From: Algoriphagus sp.
Lineage (GTDB): Bacteria; Bacteroidota; Bacteroidia; Cytophagales; Cyclobacteriaceae
Length of the DNA stretch: 64,000 nt
Assembly: GCA_021298245.1 (NCBI GenBank)
Contig: JAJTDZ010000002.1
Span: forward strand, 62,001-126,000
Direction: 5' to 3'
The position numbers were made by a program, and so were the translations under genes. The notes under the pieces were generated by a model. That model was not told the origin of the DNA. It saw nothing but the letters and a program-made list of their open reading frames with translations, and made no database searches. Positions 25,753-33,192 of the stretch are shown here, piece after piece. Position 1 is the stretch's first letter; each line of letters starts with the position of its first letter.

Positions 25753-28431
25753 ATGAATTTGATTTGGTTCCGATTATTTTTTTTAAGTCTCCTCTTAGGA
25801 GCCCTTCCAGTCCTGGCACAAGATTCTTTACCCCAGCAAATCCAAACCTACTTCACCAAGTACCAAGAAGATTTTCCTGTAGAAAAAGCCTACCTACATC
25901 TGGATAAGTTTACCTATACCTTAGGGGAGGACCTTTGGTTTTCGGCCTACCTGGTAGCAGGGGGAACGCAGGTGCCCTCTCCCATGAGCAAGACCCTTTA
26001 CGTTGATTTATTTGACGGGGACGGCCTACTCATCGCTCAAAAAATTGTCTCCTTAGATCAAGGTAGAGGGGCTGGGGATTTTAAAATTCCAAATTTTGGA
26101 AAAACAGGTACCTACCAACTCAAAGCCTATACGGCATGGATGAAAAATTTTGGCGAAGCCTATTTTTTTTCCCAGAAAGTCAGCATCGTGGATGCCTTTG
26201 GAGGTTCTTTTCTCCCAAAAGTGGAAGTGGAATCCATAACAGCAGCCGAAGGAAAAATACAGTACCAAGTATCTATTCTAGCGGTATCTTCCTCGGGAGA
26301 AGCCTTGAGCAATGCCAAAGTAGATCTTCAAGCCATTGCCGGTGAAGAGATTTTCCATACCCAAAGCCTTCAACTCAATGCCTTAGGTGAAACCTCTATT
26401 TCGTTCGCCATTCCAGACCGACCTCACCCCTCCCAGCACCTTGCTTTATCTTTTGAAGAGCAATCGGGATATGTGCTCACCCACAACATCAAACTCCCAT
26501 ATGCCTTGCATACAGCAGACATTCAGTTCTTACCCGAGGGAGGCAATTGGATCATTGGAAAAAAATCCAAACTTGCCATTCGAGCCATCTACCCCGATGG
26601 AAGTCCTGTGGTATTGACAGGAAATTTAGAAGGAGAACCTTCTGCCACTTTTAGTACGAATCAGGCAGGATTAGGGAAAATCGAATTCATTCCTCAACGG
26701 GAAGCATATACTGCCCTAGTCGTAGAACCCAACTATGGTGAAAAGCGAAGCATTTCTATCCAAAAAGCCATGTCCTCCGGAGTAACGATACAGGTACAGC
26801 AGGGAGAAGAAAGCAACTATATTGCTGCGATGGTCCAAGGGGTTAATGTGGAAGGAAATTTGCTATTGGTGTCTCATACCCGAGGTTTGATTAATTACAT
26901 GATCCAAGGCAAACTTTTTAATGGGGTATGGGGCCTGCGAATACCGAAAAAAAACTTGCCTAGCGGAATCAATACCCTCAGCGTCTTGGACGAGTCTGGA
27001 AGAACGCTCCTGGAGCGACTGGTATTTGTCCATGGTCCTGACCAACTCCAACTCACCTTAACTTCCTTGTCAGAGTCGCTATCTCCGAGATCTAAGGTTT
27101 CCTTGACTCTGGCAAGCGAATTCCAAGATAGCACCTCTCTTGCCAGTCTATCCGTTTCGGTAATAGATGCTGCTCAGGTACAAGATGAAAGCGAAATCTA
27201 TGGAACTATCCATTCCCATTTGTTGCTAAGTTCTGACCTTAAAGGCACTGTATATCGTCCGGGATATTATTTTCAAAATCAAAGTCCGGCCATCAAGGAA
27301 GAACTTGATTGGGTCATGCTCACCCACGGTTGGACCCGATTTACTTGGAAGGATGTTTTCAACGAAGTATATCCCGATCAAGGGCATTACATAGAACAAG
27401 GAATTACTGTCCAAGGAACAATCACTGAAAAATACCGCACCAAAAAAGGTCTGGGGGGAGGAAAAATTACTGCGCTTGTGGGAGAAGGCGTAGAATTGCT
27501 TTCTACCGAATATGGACCAGATGGCTCATTTTTATTGACCGACCTCAATTACCAAGACTCCACTTCCTTGACCCTCACCGCAGAAGACAGTAGGGCCAAA
27601 AATTTTATTGACCTTTCCCTACGAGTGCAAAAGCCCCACTTCAAGATGCTTGAAGGTAGCTATCCCAAGGAAGTCTTTTGGCCTAAAGAATTGATTGCCT
27701 CCGTAGAGGAAAGAAGACTGATGCAGCAATTAAGCGCTGGAGAAAAATTCACCGATCTGGAAGGAATAACCATTGAAGCGAATACCCTACAAGAAGAACA
27801 AACCCAATCTCGAAAATTATATGGTCAGGGAGATGCTACCTTGAAACCAGAAGAAATACCAGGAGGAGAAGGCTACACCAATATTTTTCAAATGATACAA
27901 GGCCGGGTAGCTGGAGTGCGGATCAATTTCAATGGAATTTCAGCCAGTGTTCAAATTCGTGGCGTTGGCTCCATACAAGCAGGTACAGAACCCTTATACC
28001 TCCTGGACAATGTACCCGTGGACGCTAGCACAATCTCTCTGATTAGCCCAAGAGATGTGGAATCTGTAGAGGTATTTAAAGACCCCTCTCGAACTGCCAT
28101 TTTTGGTTCTCAAGGAGGCAATGGAGTCATTGCCGTGTACACCAAAACAGGCGCAGGTCTTTCCTACACCTCTGATGGGGGAACCTTGGTGACAAGGTAT
28201 AGTGGCTATGCAATTCCTAAAATATTTTACTCTCCAAAATACGATGAAAAAAGCCCCTCTACCACAGATAGAAGGGCTACCCTATTTTGGAGCCCCTTAC
28301 TTCAGACAGACGCTACCGGCAAAGCGCGCCTAGAATATTTCAACTCGGATACGGCCACCACGCATGTAGTGGTGGTTGAAGGAATAGACAAGCAAGGTAG
28401 GTTGGGTCGCCTAGTCACCCGCCTGCAATAA
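25753..28431 (+). CDS. MG2-domain protein with TonB-receptor plug domain and no barrel
   Basis: About 892 residues from the ATG at 25753, where a signal peptide begins (LIWFRLFFLSLLLGALPVLAQ). The first part has the MG2-type pattern EKAYLHLDKFTYTLGEDLWFSAYLV, then a string of immunoglobulin-like beta domains. Near residues 715-815 comes a TonB-receptor plug domain (IFQMIQGRVAGVRIN, QIRGVGSI, PLYLLDNVPVD, VESVEVFKDPSRTAIFGSQGGNGVIAVYTK). No transmembrane barrel follows; the last 80 residues include FWSPLLQTDATGKARLEYFN, a usual ending of this type. These proteins are common in Bacteroidota; role unknown, presumed periplasmic or outer-membrane partner. A small barrel-like gene follows after 42 bases. 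Confidence 0.85.
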   Translation: MNLIWFRLFFLSLLLGALPVLAQDSLPQQIQTYFTKYQEDFPVEKAYLHLDKFTYTLGEDLWFSAYLVAGGTQVPSPMSKTLYVDLFDGDGLLIAQKIVSLDQGRGAGDFKIPNFGKTGTYQLKAYTAWMKNFGEAYFFSQKVSIVDAFGGSFLPKVEVESITAAEGKIQYQVSILAVSSSGEALSNAKVDLQAIAGEEIFHTQSLQLNALGETSISFAIPDRPHPSQHLALSFEEQSGYVLTHNIKLPYALHTADIQFLPEGGNWIIGKKSKLAIRAIYPDGSPVVLTGNLEGEPSATFSTNQAGLGKIEFIPQREAYTALVVEPNYGEKRSISIQKAMSSGVTIQVQQGEESNYIAAMVQGVNVEGNLLLVSHTRGLINYMIQGKLFNGVWGLRIPKKNLPSGINTLSVLDESGRTLLERLVFVHGPDQLQLTLTSLSESLSPRSKVSLTLASEFQDSTSLASLSVSVIDAAQVQDESEIYGTIHSHLLLSSDLKGTVYRPGYYFQNQSPAIKEELDWVMLTHGWTRFTWKDVFNEVYPDQGHYIEQGITVQGTITEKYRTKKGLGGGKITALVGEGVELLSTEYGPDGSFLLTDLNYQDSTSLTLTAEDSRAKNFIDLSLRVQKPHFKMLEGSYPKEVFWPKELIASVEERRLMQQLSAGEKFTDLEGITIEANTLQEEQTQSRKLYGQGDATLKPEEIPGGEGYTNIFQMIQGRVAGVRINFNGISASVQIRGVGSIQAGTEPLYLLDNVPVDASTISLISPRDVESVEVFKDPSRTAIFGSQGGNGVIAVYTKTGAGLSYTSDGGTLVTRYSGYAIPKIFYSPKYDEKSPSTTDRRATLFWSPLLQTDATGKARLEYFNSDTATTHVVVVEGIDKQGRLGRLVTRLQ

Positions 28432-28450
28432 AGGTTTTATAAAAGATTTC

Positions 28451-28458
28451 TATTTTTG
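28451..28458 (+). promoter_or_regulatory. -7 box (TATTTTTG) before the small outer-membrane protein gene
   Basis: Full TAnnTTTG match 15 bases before the ATG at 28474, in the 42-base gap after the MG2 gene. No -33 TTTG is seen. Confidence 0.4.
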
Positions 28459-28473
28459 ACTGTAGTAAGCACC

Positions 28474-28950
28474 ATGAAAAAATTCCTTCTTACAAGTTTA
28501 GGTTCTATCCTATGCTGTCTCCCCTTACTTGCTCAAGAACAAGGAGATTCTAGAATACATGTCTTGGGACAATACGGCCTGAGAATGCAAGAACCTGGCA
28601 TAGGTGCAGGATGGGAGTATTTCTTCTCTCCACAGTTTGGGTTTATGCCCAGCTATACCCAGCTCTTTCCCGCTGTAGGAAAAGCAGGAAATTTTAGTGC
28701 TGATCTCCGGTATTACCTCTCCCAAGGAAAATCTCAGGTTTATGTACTCACGGGCTACAGCCTAACTACTGAAAATACCCAGCCTAATGCTGCAGGCACC
28801 CGAAAATCAACTAGTGGGGCCAATGTGGGGGTAGGAGCCGTAGTGCCTCTGACTTCTTGGCTTGGTTTGAGTTCGGAATTTAAATTCCAAAGCCAGGGGA
28901 TTCGGCAAACCTATGCTCGATTTGGTTTGGTATTACCGATAAAAAAATAA
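28474..28950 (+). CDS. Small outer-membrane beta-barrel-like protein
   Basis: 158 residues from the ATG at 28474. The signal peptide (KKFLLTSLGSILCCLPLLAQ) is followed by alternating amphipathic strands (HVLGQYGLRMQ, FGFMPSYTQLF, FSADLRYYLS, SQVYVLTGYSL, NVGVGAVVPL, SSEFKFQSQ) and an ending in ARFGLVLPIKK. This is the layout of an eight-stranded OmpW/OmpX-like barrel. No family name can be given with certainty. It is probably co-expressed with the MG2/plug gene before it. Confidence 0.7.
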   Translation: MKKFLLTSLGSILCCLPLLAQEQGDSRIHVLGQYGLRMQEPGIGAGWEYFFSPQFGFMPSYTQLFPAVGKAGNFSADLRYYLSQGKSQVYVLTGYSLTTENTQPNAAGTRKSTSGANVGVGAVVPLTSWLGLSSEFKFQSQGIRQTYARFGLVLPIKK

Positions 28951-29003
28951 GGAATTGGGTACTGCCCGTATTTTTAAAGGAATTTGGTATAATTCGAGCC
29001 CAT

Positions 29004-29906
29004 TTATTTTTTACTAAATTCAAAAAGCTTTCTTTTTTCTTCCTTACTTAATCCATCGTAGCCCTTTTCAGCAATTTTATCTAAAATCCTATCTACTTCT
29101 TCTTGTTGAATCGTTTCCCTTTTCGACTGAGCAGCTGAAGTACTTTCTCCTCCTGCTCTTCGGTAACTTACCTTTACCTTAGGTCGGCGTCTGGTAAAAA
29201 GATTTTCAAAAAAGCTCCCTACCTTTTGTATAGGAGTTCCCAAATCCTTTCCTTTTCTTAACAATACCACGTATAAAAATCCAACTAGGGCACCTCCCAA
29301 GTGTGCGATTTCTCCCCCAGCATTGGATCCTATTGAGTTGGCAAAGGATAAAATGACATAAAAGGCAGCGATGTACACGATTCTAACTGGACCCAACAAG
29401 AGCAAGAAAAAAGTAGTATGAGGGGCTACGGTAGCGGCACCTACCACCACCGCAAATACCCCAGCACTGGCACCTAGCATCATGGACTCATTCACCGAGT
29501 CCCGAAAGTAAGGGGCCAAATTGTAAATAAGCATATAAAATCCAGCTCCTAGCAATCCCCCCAATACGTACAAATTTGCCAGCCTTCTACTGCCTAAATA
29601 TTGATGAACAACGAGTCCAAACCAATACAAAAAAAGCAGGTTAAAAAGGATATGAAATACTCCTTCATGCAAAAACATGTAGGTCAACATGGACCAGGGT
29701 TGTGTAATAAAGGTGGGAAGTGAGGCAGGCATCATCAGGAATCGCAAACCTGCTTGATAAAGTTCTCCAAATCCCGATAGGGTCAAAAATACCCGAGCCA
29801 ACAGAAAGACAAAAAAAACAATCAGATTGATGGCAATAAGCTTATACAAGCTATTGTCCCGGTACTTGAATGCATTTTTTAAGTTGTCCCAAAAACCCCC
29901 GTACAT
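29004..29906 (-). CDS. Rhomboid intramembrane serine protease, copy B (with C-terminal tail)
   Basis: 300 residues. Six transmembrane helices hold the catalytic dyad S147 (GASAG) and H202 (EIAHLGG). The oxyanion-region residues of the second helix (HEGVFHILFNLLFL) are also present. A cytoplasmic tail of about 85 basic and then acidic residues follows, ending VDRILDKIAEKGYDGLSKEEKRKLFEFSKK, a pattern frequent in Cytophagales rhomboids. It cleaves transmembrane substrates inside the membrane. The gene starts one base after the stop of the other rhomboid, downstream of mutL. Confidence 0.93.
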   Translation of the reverse strand: MYGGFWDNLKNAFKYRDNSLYKLIAINLIVFFVFLLARVFLTLSGFGELYQAGLRFLMMPASLPTFITQPWSMLTYMFLHEGVFHILFNLLFLYWFGLVVHQYLGSRRLANLYVLGGLLGAGFYMLIYNLAPYFRDSVNESMMLGASAGVFAVVVGAATVAPHTTFFLLLLGPVRIVYIAAFYVILSFANSIGSNAGGEIAHLGGALVGFLYVVLLRKGKDLGTPIQKVGSFFENLFTRRRPKVKVSYRRAGGESTSAAQSKRETIQQEEVDRILDKIAEKGYDGLSKEEKRKLFEFSKK

Positions 29907-29907
29907 G

Positions 29908-30699
29908 TTAGTAAAAATTAGTTCTATTTTTTTTCCAAACGTAAACTAGGATGGCACCGATCACCAATCCACTCAGGTGTGCAAAATGAGCTACATTATC
30001 GCTAGGATTGGTAATCAATACGTTGTAAATGGTGTAGGCCCCGTAAAAAAACACCAGGTACTTGGCCTTGATGGGCATGGGGGGAAAGAGTAAGAAAAGT
30101 TGGGTATTGGGAAACAGCATGGCAAAGGCAACCAAGATGCCGAATAAGGCTCCCGAAGCTCCTACCATGGGCTGGTTGACTTGCAGTCTTAGGATATTTT
30201 GCAAGGTTTGTTTGGCATGTTGGATATGTGCCGGATCTTGCGGATTTCTGCTGTATTGATCCACAAAATCAAATACCTCTTGGGTAAAATATCCTTTGTT
30301 TTCGATCACAAGCCTATTGAAATACTCTGGATCAGGGTTGGATTCAAAGGCCAAGACCTTGTCTTCCAAATTTCTGTACTGCACCAAAGTATATCCCGAA
30401 TACAAGACTCCAGCTCCCATACCGCAGACCATCCACAAGGTGAATAATTTTTTAGGTCCTAAAAACTGCTCTAAAAGTGGACCAAAAATCATTAATCCAA
30501 ACATGTTGCTAAACAAATGCCAAAAATCTGCATGCATAAACATGTAGGTGAGGAACTGAAAAGGCTTGAATTTGGAGCTATTTATGTTGTAAAGAGCAAA
30601 CCAATCGTCGAGCACAGGAATAAAAAAATTAGCAGCCAAAAAGATGGCAATGTTAATGAGTAGGAGTCGCTGTACAACGGGCGTGATATTTCTAAACAT
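29908..30699 (-). CDS. Rhomboid intramembrane serine protease, copy A
   Basis: 263 residues from the ATG at 30699 (MFRNITPVVQRLL, the usual family start); the ATG at 30711 would overlap mutL by 11 bases. The catalytic serine is in GASGALFG (S182 from this start) and the histidine in AHFAHLSG (H241). A soluble insertion of about 70 residues (roughly 105-175), rich in charged residues, separates the early helices from the serine helix and is absent from copy B. The tandem arrangement with copy B and coupling to mutL suggests one transcript. Substrates are unknown. Confidence 0.92.
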   Translation of the reverse strand: MFRNITPVVQRLLLINIAIFLAANFFIPVLDDWFALYNINSSKFKPFQFLTYMFMHADFWHLFSNMFGLMIFGPLLEQFLGPKKLFTLWMVCGMGAGVLYSGYTLVQYRNLEDKVLAFESNPDPEYFNRLVIENKGYFTQEVFDFVDQYSRNPQDPAHIQHAKQTLQNILRLQVNQPMVGASGALFGILVAFAMLFPNTQLFLLFPPMPIKAKYLVFFYGAYTIYNVLITNPSDNVAHFAHLSGLVIGAILVYVWKKNRTNFY

Positions 30700-30700
30700 A

Positions 30701-32548
30701 TTATTTGGCAAAGAATGCGTGTATGCTAGGTAAATCCAATTTTACAAAGGTTTTGTTCCCCGAAGGCGAATAATTTGGATTTTGACAGGCAAATAATTGC
30801 CCAACCAGGGTTTCCATCTCTCGTGCATCCAGGCGTTGACCCTTTTTTAGAGAAGACCTTTTGGCCAATGAACGAGCTAAATTTTCTTTTTTGTCCAAAG
30901 AAAGTTCACTTTTAAAGTTTTTGTACTGCTCGATCAACCCCTCAAAGAGCTCTTTTTCGTTCTTTACTTGGGTATCTGCAGGTACTCCTTGGATGACAAC
31001 AGTATCCTTTCCAAATTCCTCCACCTGAAATCCTAGGCTATGAAGTTCGGGTAACATATCCATGACCAGAGAGAAATCTCCTGGGTTAAGGGTGAGGGTG
31101 GCTGGAAAAAGGCATTGTTGGGAACTGCCCTGAGAGGCCTGCAACTGTTTGAAGTAGCGTTCGTAAAGAATACGTTCGTGGGCGAGTTGCTGGTCTACAA
31201 TCAGTACCCCCGTTGACATTTGGGCAACGATATAGCTAAGCTCTACCTGAAATGTAGTACCTGTCCCTTCCTGCACTTCTGCGGCTGAAGTAGGCAATGC
31301 TTCCTCTCCAGAAGCTCTGCTTGGAAAAGTAAGAATTTCCTGATCCTCCTTTGGAAGTTGGGTACTGCGCCAGGTCGATACCGTAGGAGCATCTCCTTCA
31401 AACAGGCGCTCCCAGCCTGCTACAGATGCTTTTTGAAACTCAGGAGTATTGTAGGTTTTGTAGCTGTATTCTCGATCCAATTCCAAAGCAGTGGATGGAT
31501 TCTTGGTCCAATTTTCCTGAAAATTGACATCCATGCTAAAGTCCAAAGCAGGCATGACATGATGGGCCCCCAAGGATTGCTTCACTGCCGCACGTATGAC
31601 CGCATAGACTGTCCGCTCGTCCTCAAACTTAATTTCTGTTTTGGTAGGGTGCACATTGATGTCAATATGCGCTGGGTCAATCTCCAAAAACAAAACATAG
31701 AAGGGATGTTGATCTGCCTGGATCAAGCCTTCGAAGGCCGTGCTCACTGCATGATGCAGGTAGCTACTTTTGATGTACCTGTTATTGACGAAAAAAAACT
31801 GTTCTCCCTTGGTTTTCTTCGCATATTCGGGTTTACCTACATATCCTTTAATCCTAAGATGAGGAGTATCCTCTTCGCATGGGACCAATTGATTTTGTGC
31901 GGATTTACCAAAAATGCCTACAATTCGCTGGCTAAGCTTGCTTGGCAAAAGGTGATACGTTTCTAAATCTTGTTGATACAAGGAAAACCCTATTTCGGGA
32001 TTTGCGAGAGCGACCCGCTGAAATTCGTCCACGATATGTCTCATTTCTACAGGATTGGACTTCAAAAAATTTCTCCTTGCTGGGACGTTAAAGAATAAAT
32101 TTTTCATGGCCACGGAGGTACCCACTGTAGTGGCTATGGGTTCTTGCTTTTTTACTTCAGATCCTTCGATTTGTAGTAAGGTGCCCAACTCTGCCTCTTC
32201 TTGACGGGTTTTGAGTTCTACTTGTGCCACGGCTGCAATAGAAGCGAGGGCTTCTCCCCTAAATCCAAGGGTACGGATGGCAAATAAATCCTGCGCACTC
32301 CGAATCTTGGAAGTGGCATGGCGTTCAAAACTCATCCTGGCATCGGTGGGAGACATTCCCCTTCCATTGTCAATGACGTGGATCAACTGCTTCCCTGCAT
32401 CCTTTATCCAAACCTGAATTTGAGTGGCTTTGGCATCTACTGCATTTTCCAACAATTCCTTAAGCGCAGAGGCAGGTCGTTGAACGACCTCACCGGCGGC
32501 GATTTGGTTGGCAATGGCGTCAGGAAGGAGCTGAATAATATCAGGCAT
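30701..32548 (-). CDS. mutL: DNA mismatch repair protein MutL
   Basis: 615 residues. GHKL ATPase motifs: LLENAVDA (E34, N35), DNGRGM at 60-65, GFRGEAL at 95-101, then the transducer domain ending near 330. After a variable linker comes the C-terminal dimerisation/endonuclease domain. The metal motif DQHA(X)2E(X)4E is seen with exact spacing but as D452-Q-Q-L...E458...E463, so HA is replaced by QL. The C-terminal CPHGRP motif reads SPSGNK. Nicking activity may therefore be altered. It couples MutS mismatch recognition to strand removal. Neighbours: overlaps the upstream membrane-protein gene by eight bases; rhomboid genes follow directly. Confidence 0.96.
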   Translation of the reverse strand: MPDIIQLLPDAIANQIAAGEVVQRPASALKELLENAVDAKATQIQVWIKDAGKQLIHVIDNGRGMSPTDARMSFERHATSKIRSAQDLFAIRTLGFRGEALASIAAVAQVELKTRQEEAELGTLLQIEGSEVKKQEPIATTVGTSVAMKNLFFNVPARRNFLKSNPVEMRHIVDEFQRVALANPEIGFSLYQQDLETYHLLPSKLSQRIVGIFGKSAQNQLVPCEEDTPHLRIKGYVGKPEYAKKTKGEQFFFVNNRYIKSSYLHHAVSTAFEGLIQADQHPFYVLFLEIDPAHIDINVHPTKTEIKFEDERTVYAVIRAAVKQSLGAHHVMPALDFSMDVNFQENWTKNPSTALELDREYSYKTYNTPEFQKASVAGWERLFEGDAPTVSTWRSTQLPKEDQEILTFPSRASGEEALPTSAAEVQEGTGTTFQVELSYIVAQMSTGVLIVDQQLAHERILYERYFKQLQASQGSSQQCLFPATLTLNPGDFSLVMDMLPELHSLGFQVEEFGKDTVVIQGVPADTQVKNEKELFEGLIEQYKNFKSELSLDKKENLARSLAKRSSLKKGQRLDAREMETLVGQLFACQNPNYSPSGNKTFVKLDLPSIHAFFAK

Positions 32549-32945
32549 TGGTACGCTTCTTTTTAAACTTAAAAAAGAAGTAAACTCCTCCCAATACTAA
32601 TGCACCATAACCCATGTAGGTGAAAATCACTGGCCCCAAGTAAATGTACCCAAAGGCTGCAGTCACCATGCTTAAAAATAGAAAGGTTCGGATCAAAGTA
32701 GAGGCATTGAAGACATGGGTATTCTTATGCTTCATTCCCCGATGAGAGGAAAAAGAGCCTTTCAGGGAACTTGCCCTACGAGCAGACTCCTCTTCTGAGG
32801 AAGATGCGATGGCTCCCTCCTGTTCCAATTCCTTTTTAATTCTTGAGGTACGCTCTTCCAGTTCCTCCTTGATGGGATCGTAGTACCTTGTTTTGATGGC
32901 AAATCTTTGGTGCGAGGCGGTTTTAAAAATGGAAGGAAGTTTCAT
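32541..32945 (-). CDS. Conserved two-helix membrane protein of unknown function
   Basis: 134 residues. The N-terminal half is charged and helical with RFAIKTRYYDPIKEELEERTSRIKKE, and the serine-rich middle has EEESARRASSLKGSF. Two closely spaced transmembrane helices (about 84-105 and 108-125) precede a basic tail (FKFKKKR). Proteins of this shape sit before mutL or rhomboid genes in related Cytophagales and are sometimes mislabelled as riboflavin synthase subunit beta, with which there is no visible similarity. It overlaps mutL by eight bases and the next upstream small gene by four. Confidence 0.75.
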   Translation of the reverse strand: MKLPSIFKTASHQRFAIKTRYYDPIKEELEERTSRIKKELEQEGAIASSSEEESARRASSLKGSFSSHRGMKHKNTHVFNASTLIRTFLFLSMVTAAFGYIYLGPVIFTYMGYGALVLGGVYFFFKFKKKRTNA

Positions 32946-33127
32946 GACTTGCTATATATGTGGCCTTTAGGGTGATTTTCAGGTCCAAGCGGAAAAGAAG
33001 CATTATTTTCTTTTCCCTCTCTTAAAAGTCTATACTTTTTTACCGTGTTGATTTTGCTAAACTTTGTTACCTTGTAGGTTAGCTGGTATTGACCTCCATT
33101 CACCAAGATACTCCGATGAATGAACAT
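32942..33127 (-). CDS. Small basic hypothetical protein
   Basis: 61 residues with no signal or membrane segment; basic. It contains GGQYQLTYKVTKFSKINTVKKYRLLREGKE, which reads like a short beta-rich module. Support for its being real: its stop overlaps the next gene's ATG (ATGA), it is first in the mutL-rhomboid run, and a full -7 box (TAAATTTG) lies 25-32 bases before its start. No homologous family comes to mind; it may be specific to the group. Confidence 0.55.
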   Translation of the reverse strand: MFIHRSILVNGGQYQLTYKVTKFSKINTVKKYRLLREGKENNASFPLGPENHPKGHIYSKS

Positions 33128-33151
33128 AAGAGATTTGTTTCAACTAGTTAT

Positions 33152-33159
33152 CAAATTTA
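33152..33159 (-). promoter_or_regulatory. -7 box (TAAATTTG) for the mutL/rhomboid run
   Basis: Minus strand TAAATTTG, a full TAnnTTTG match in the 65-base divergent gap, giving a leader of about 18-20 bases before the ATG at 33127. Confidence 0.45.
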
Positions 33160-33192
33160 GCTAAAAATACAGAATTTAATACACACCCTTCC

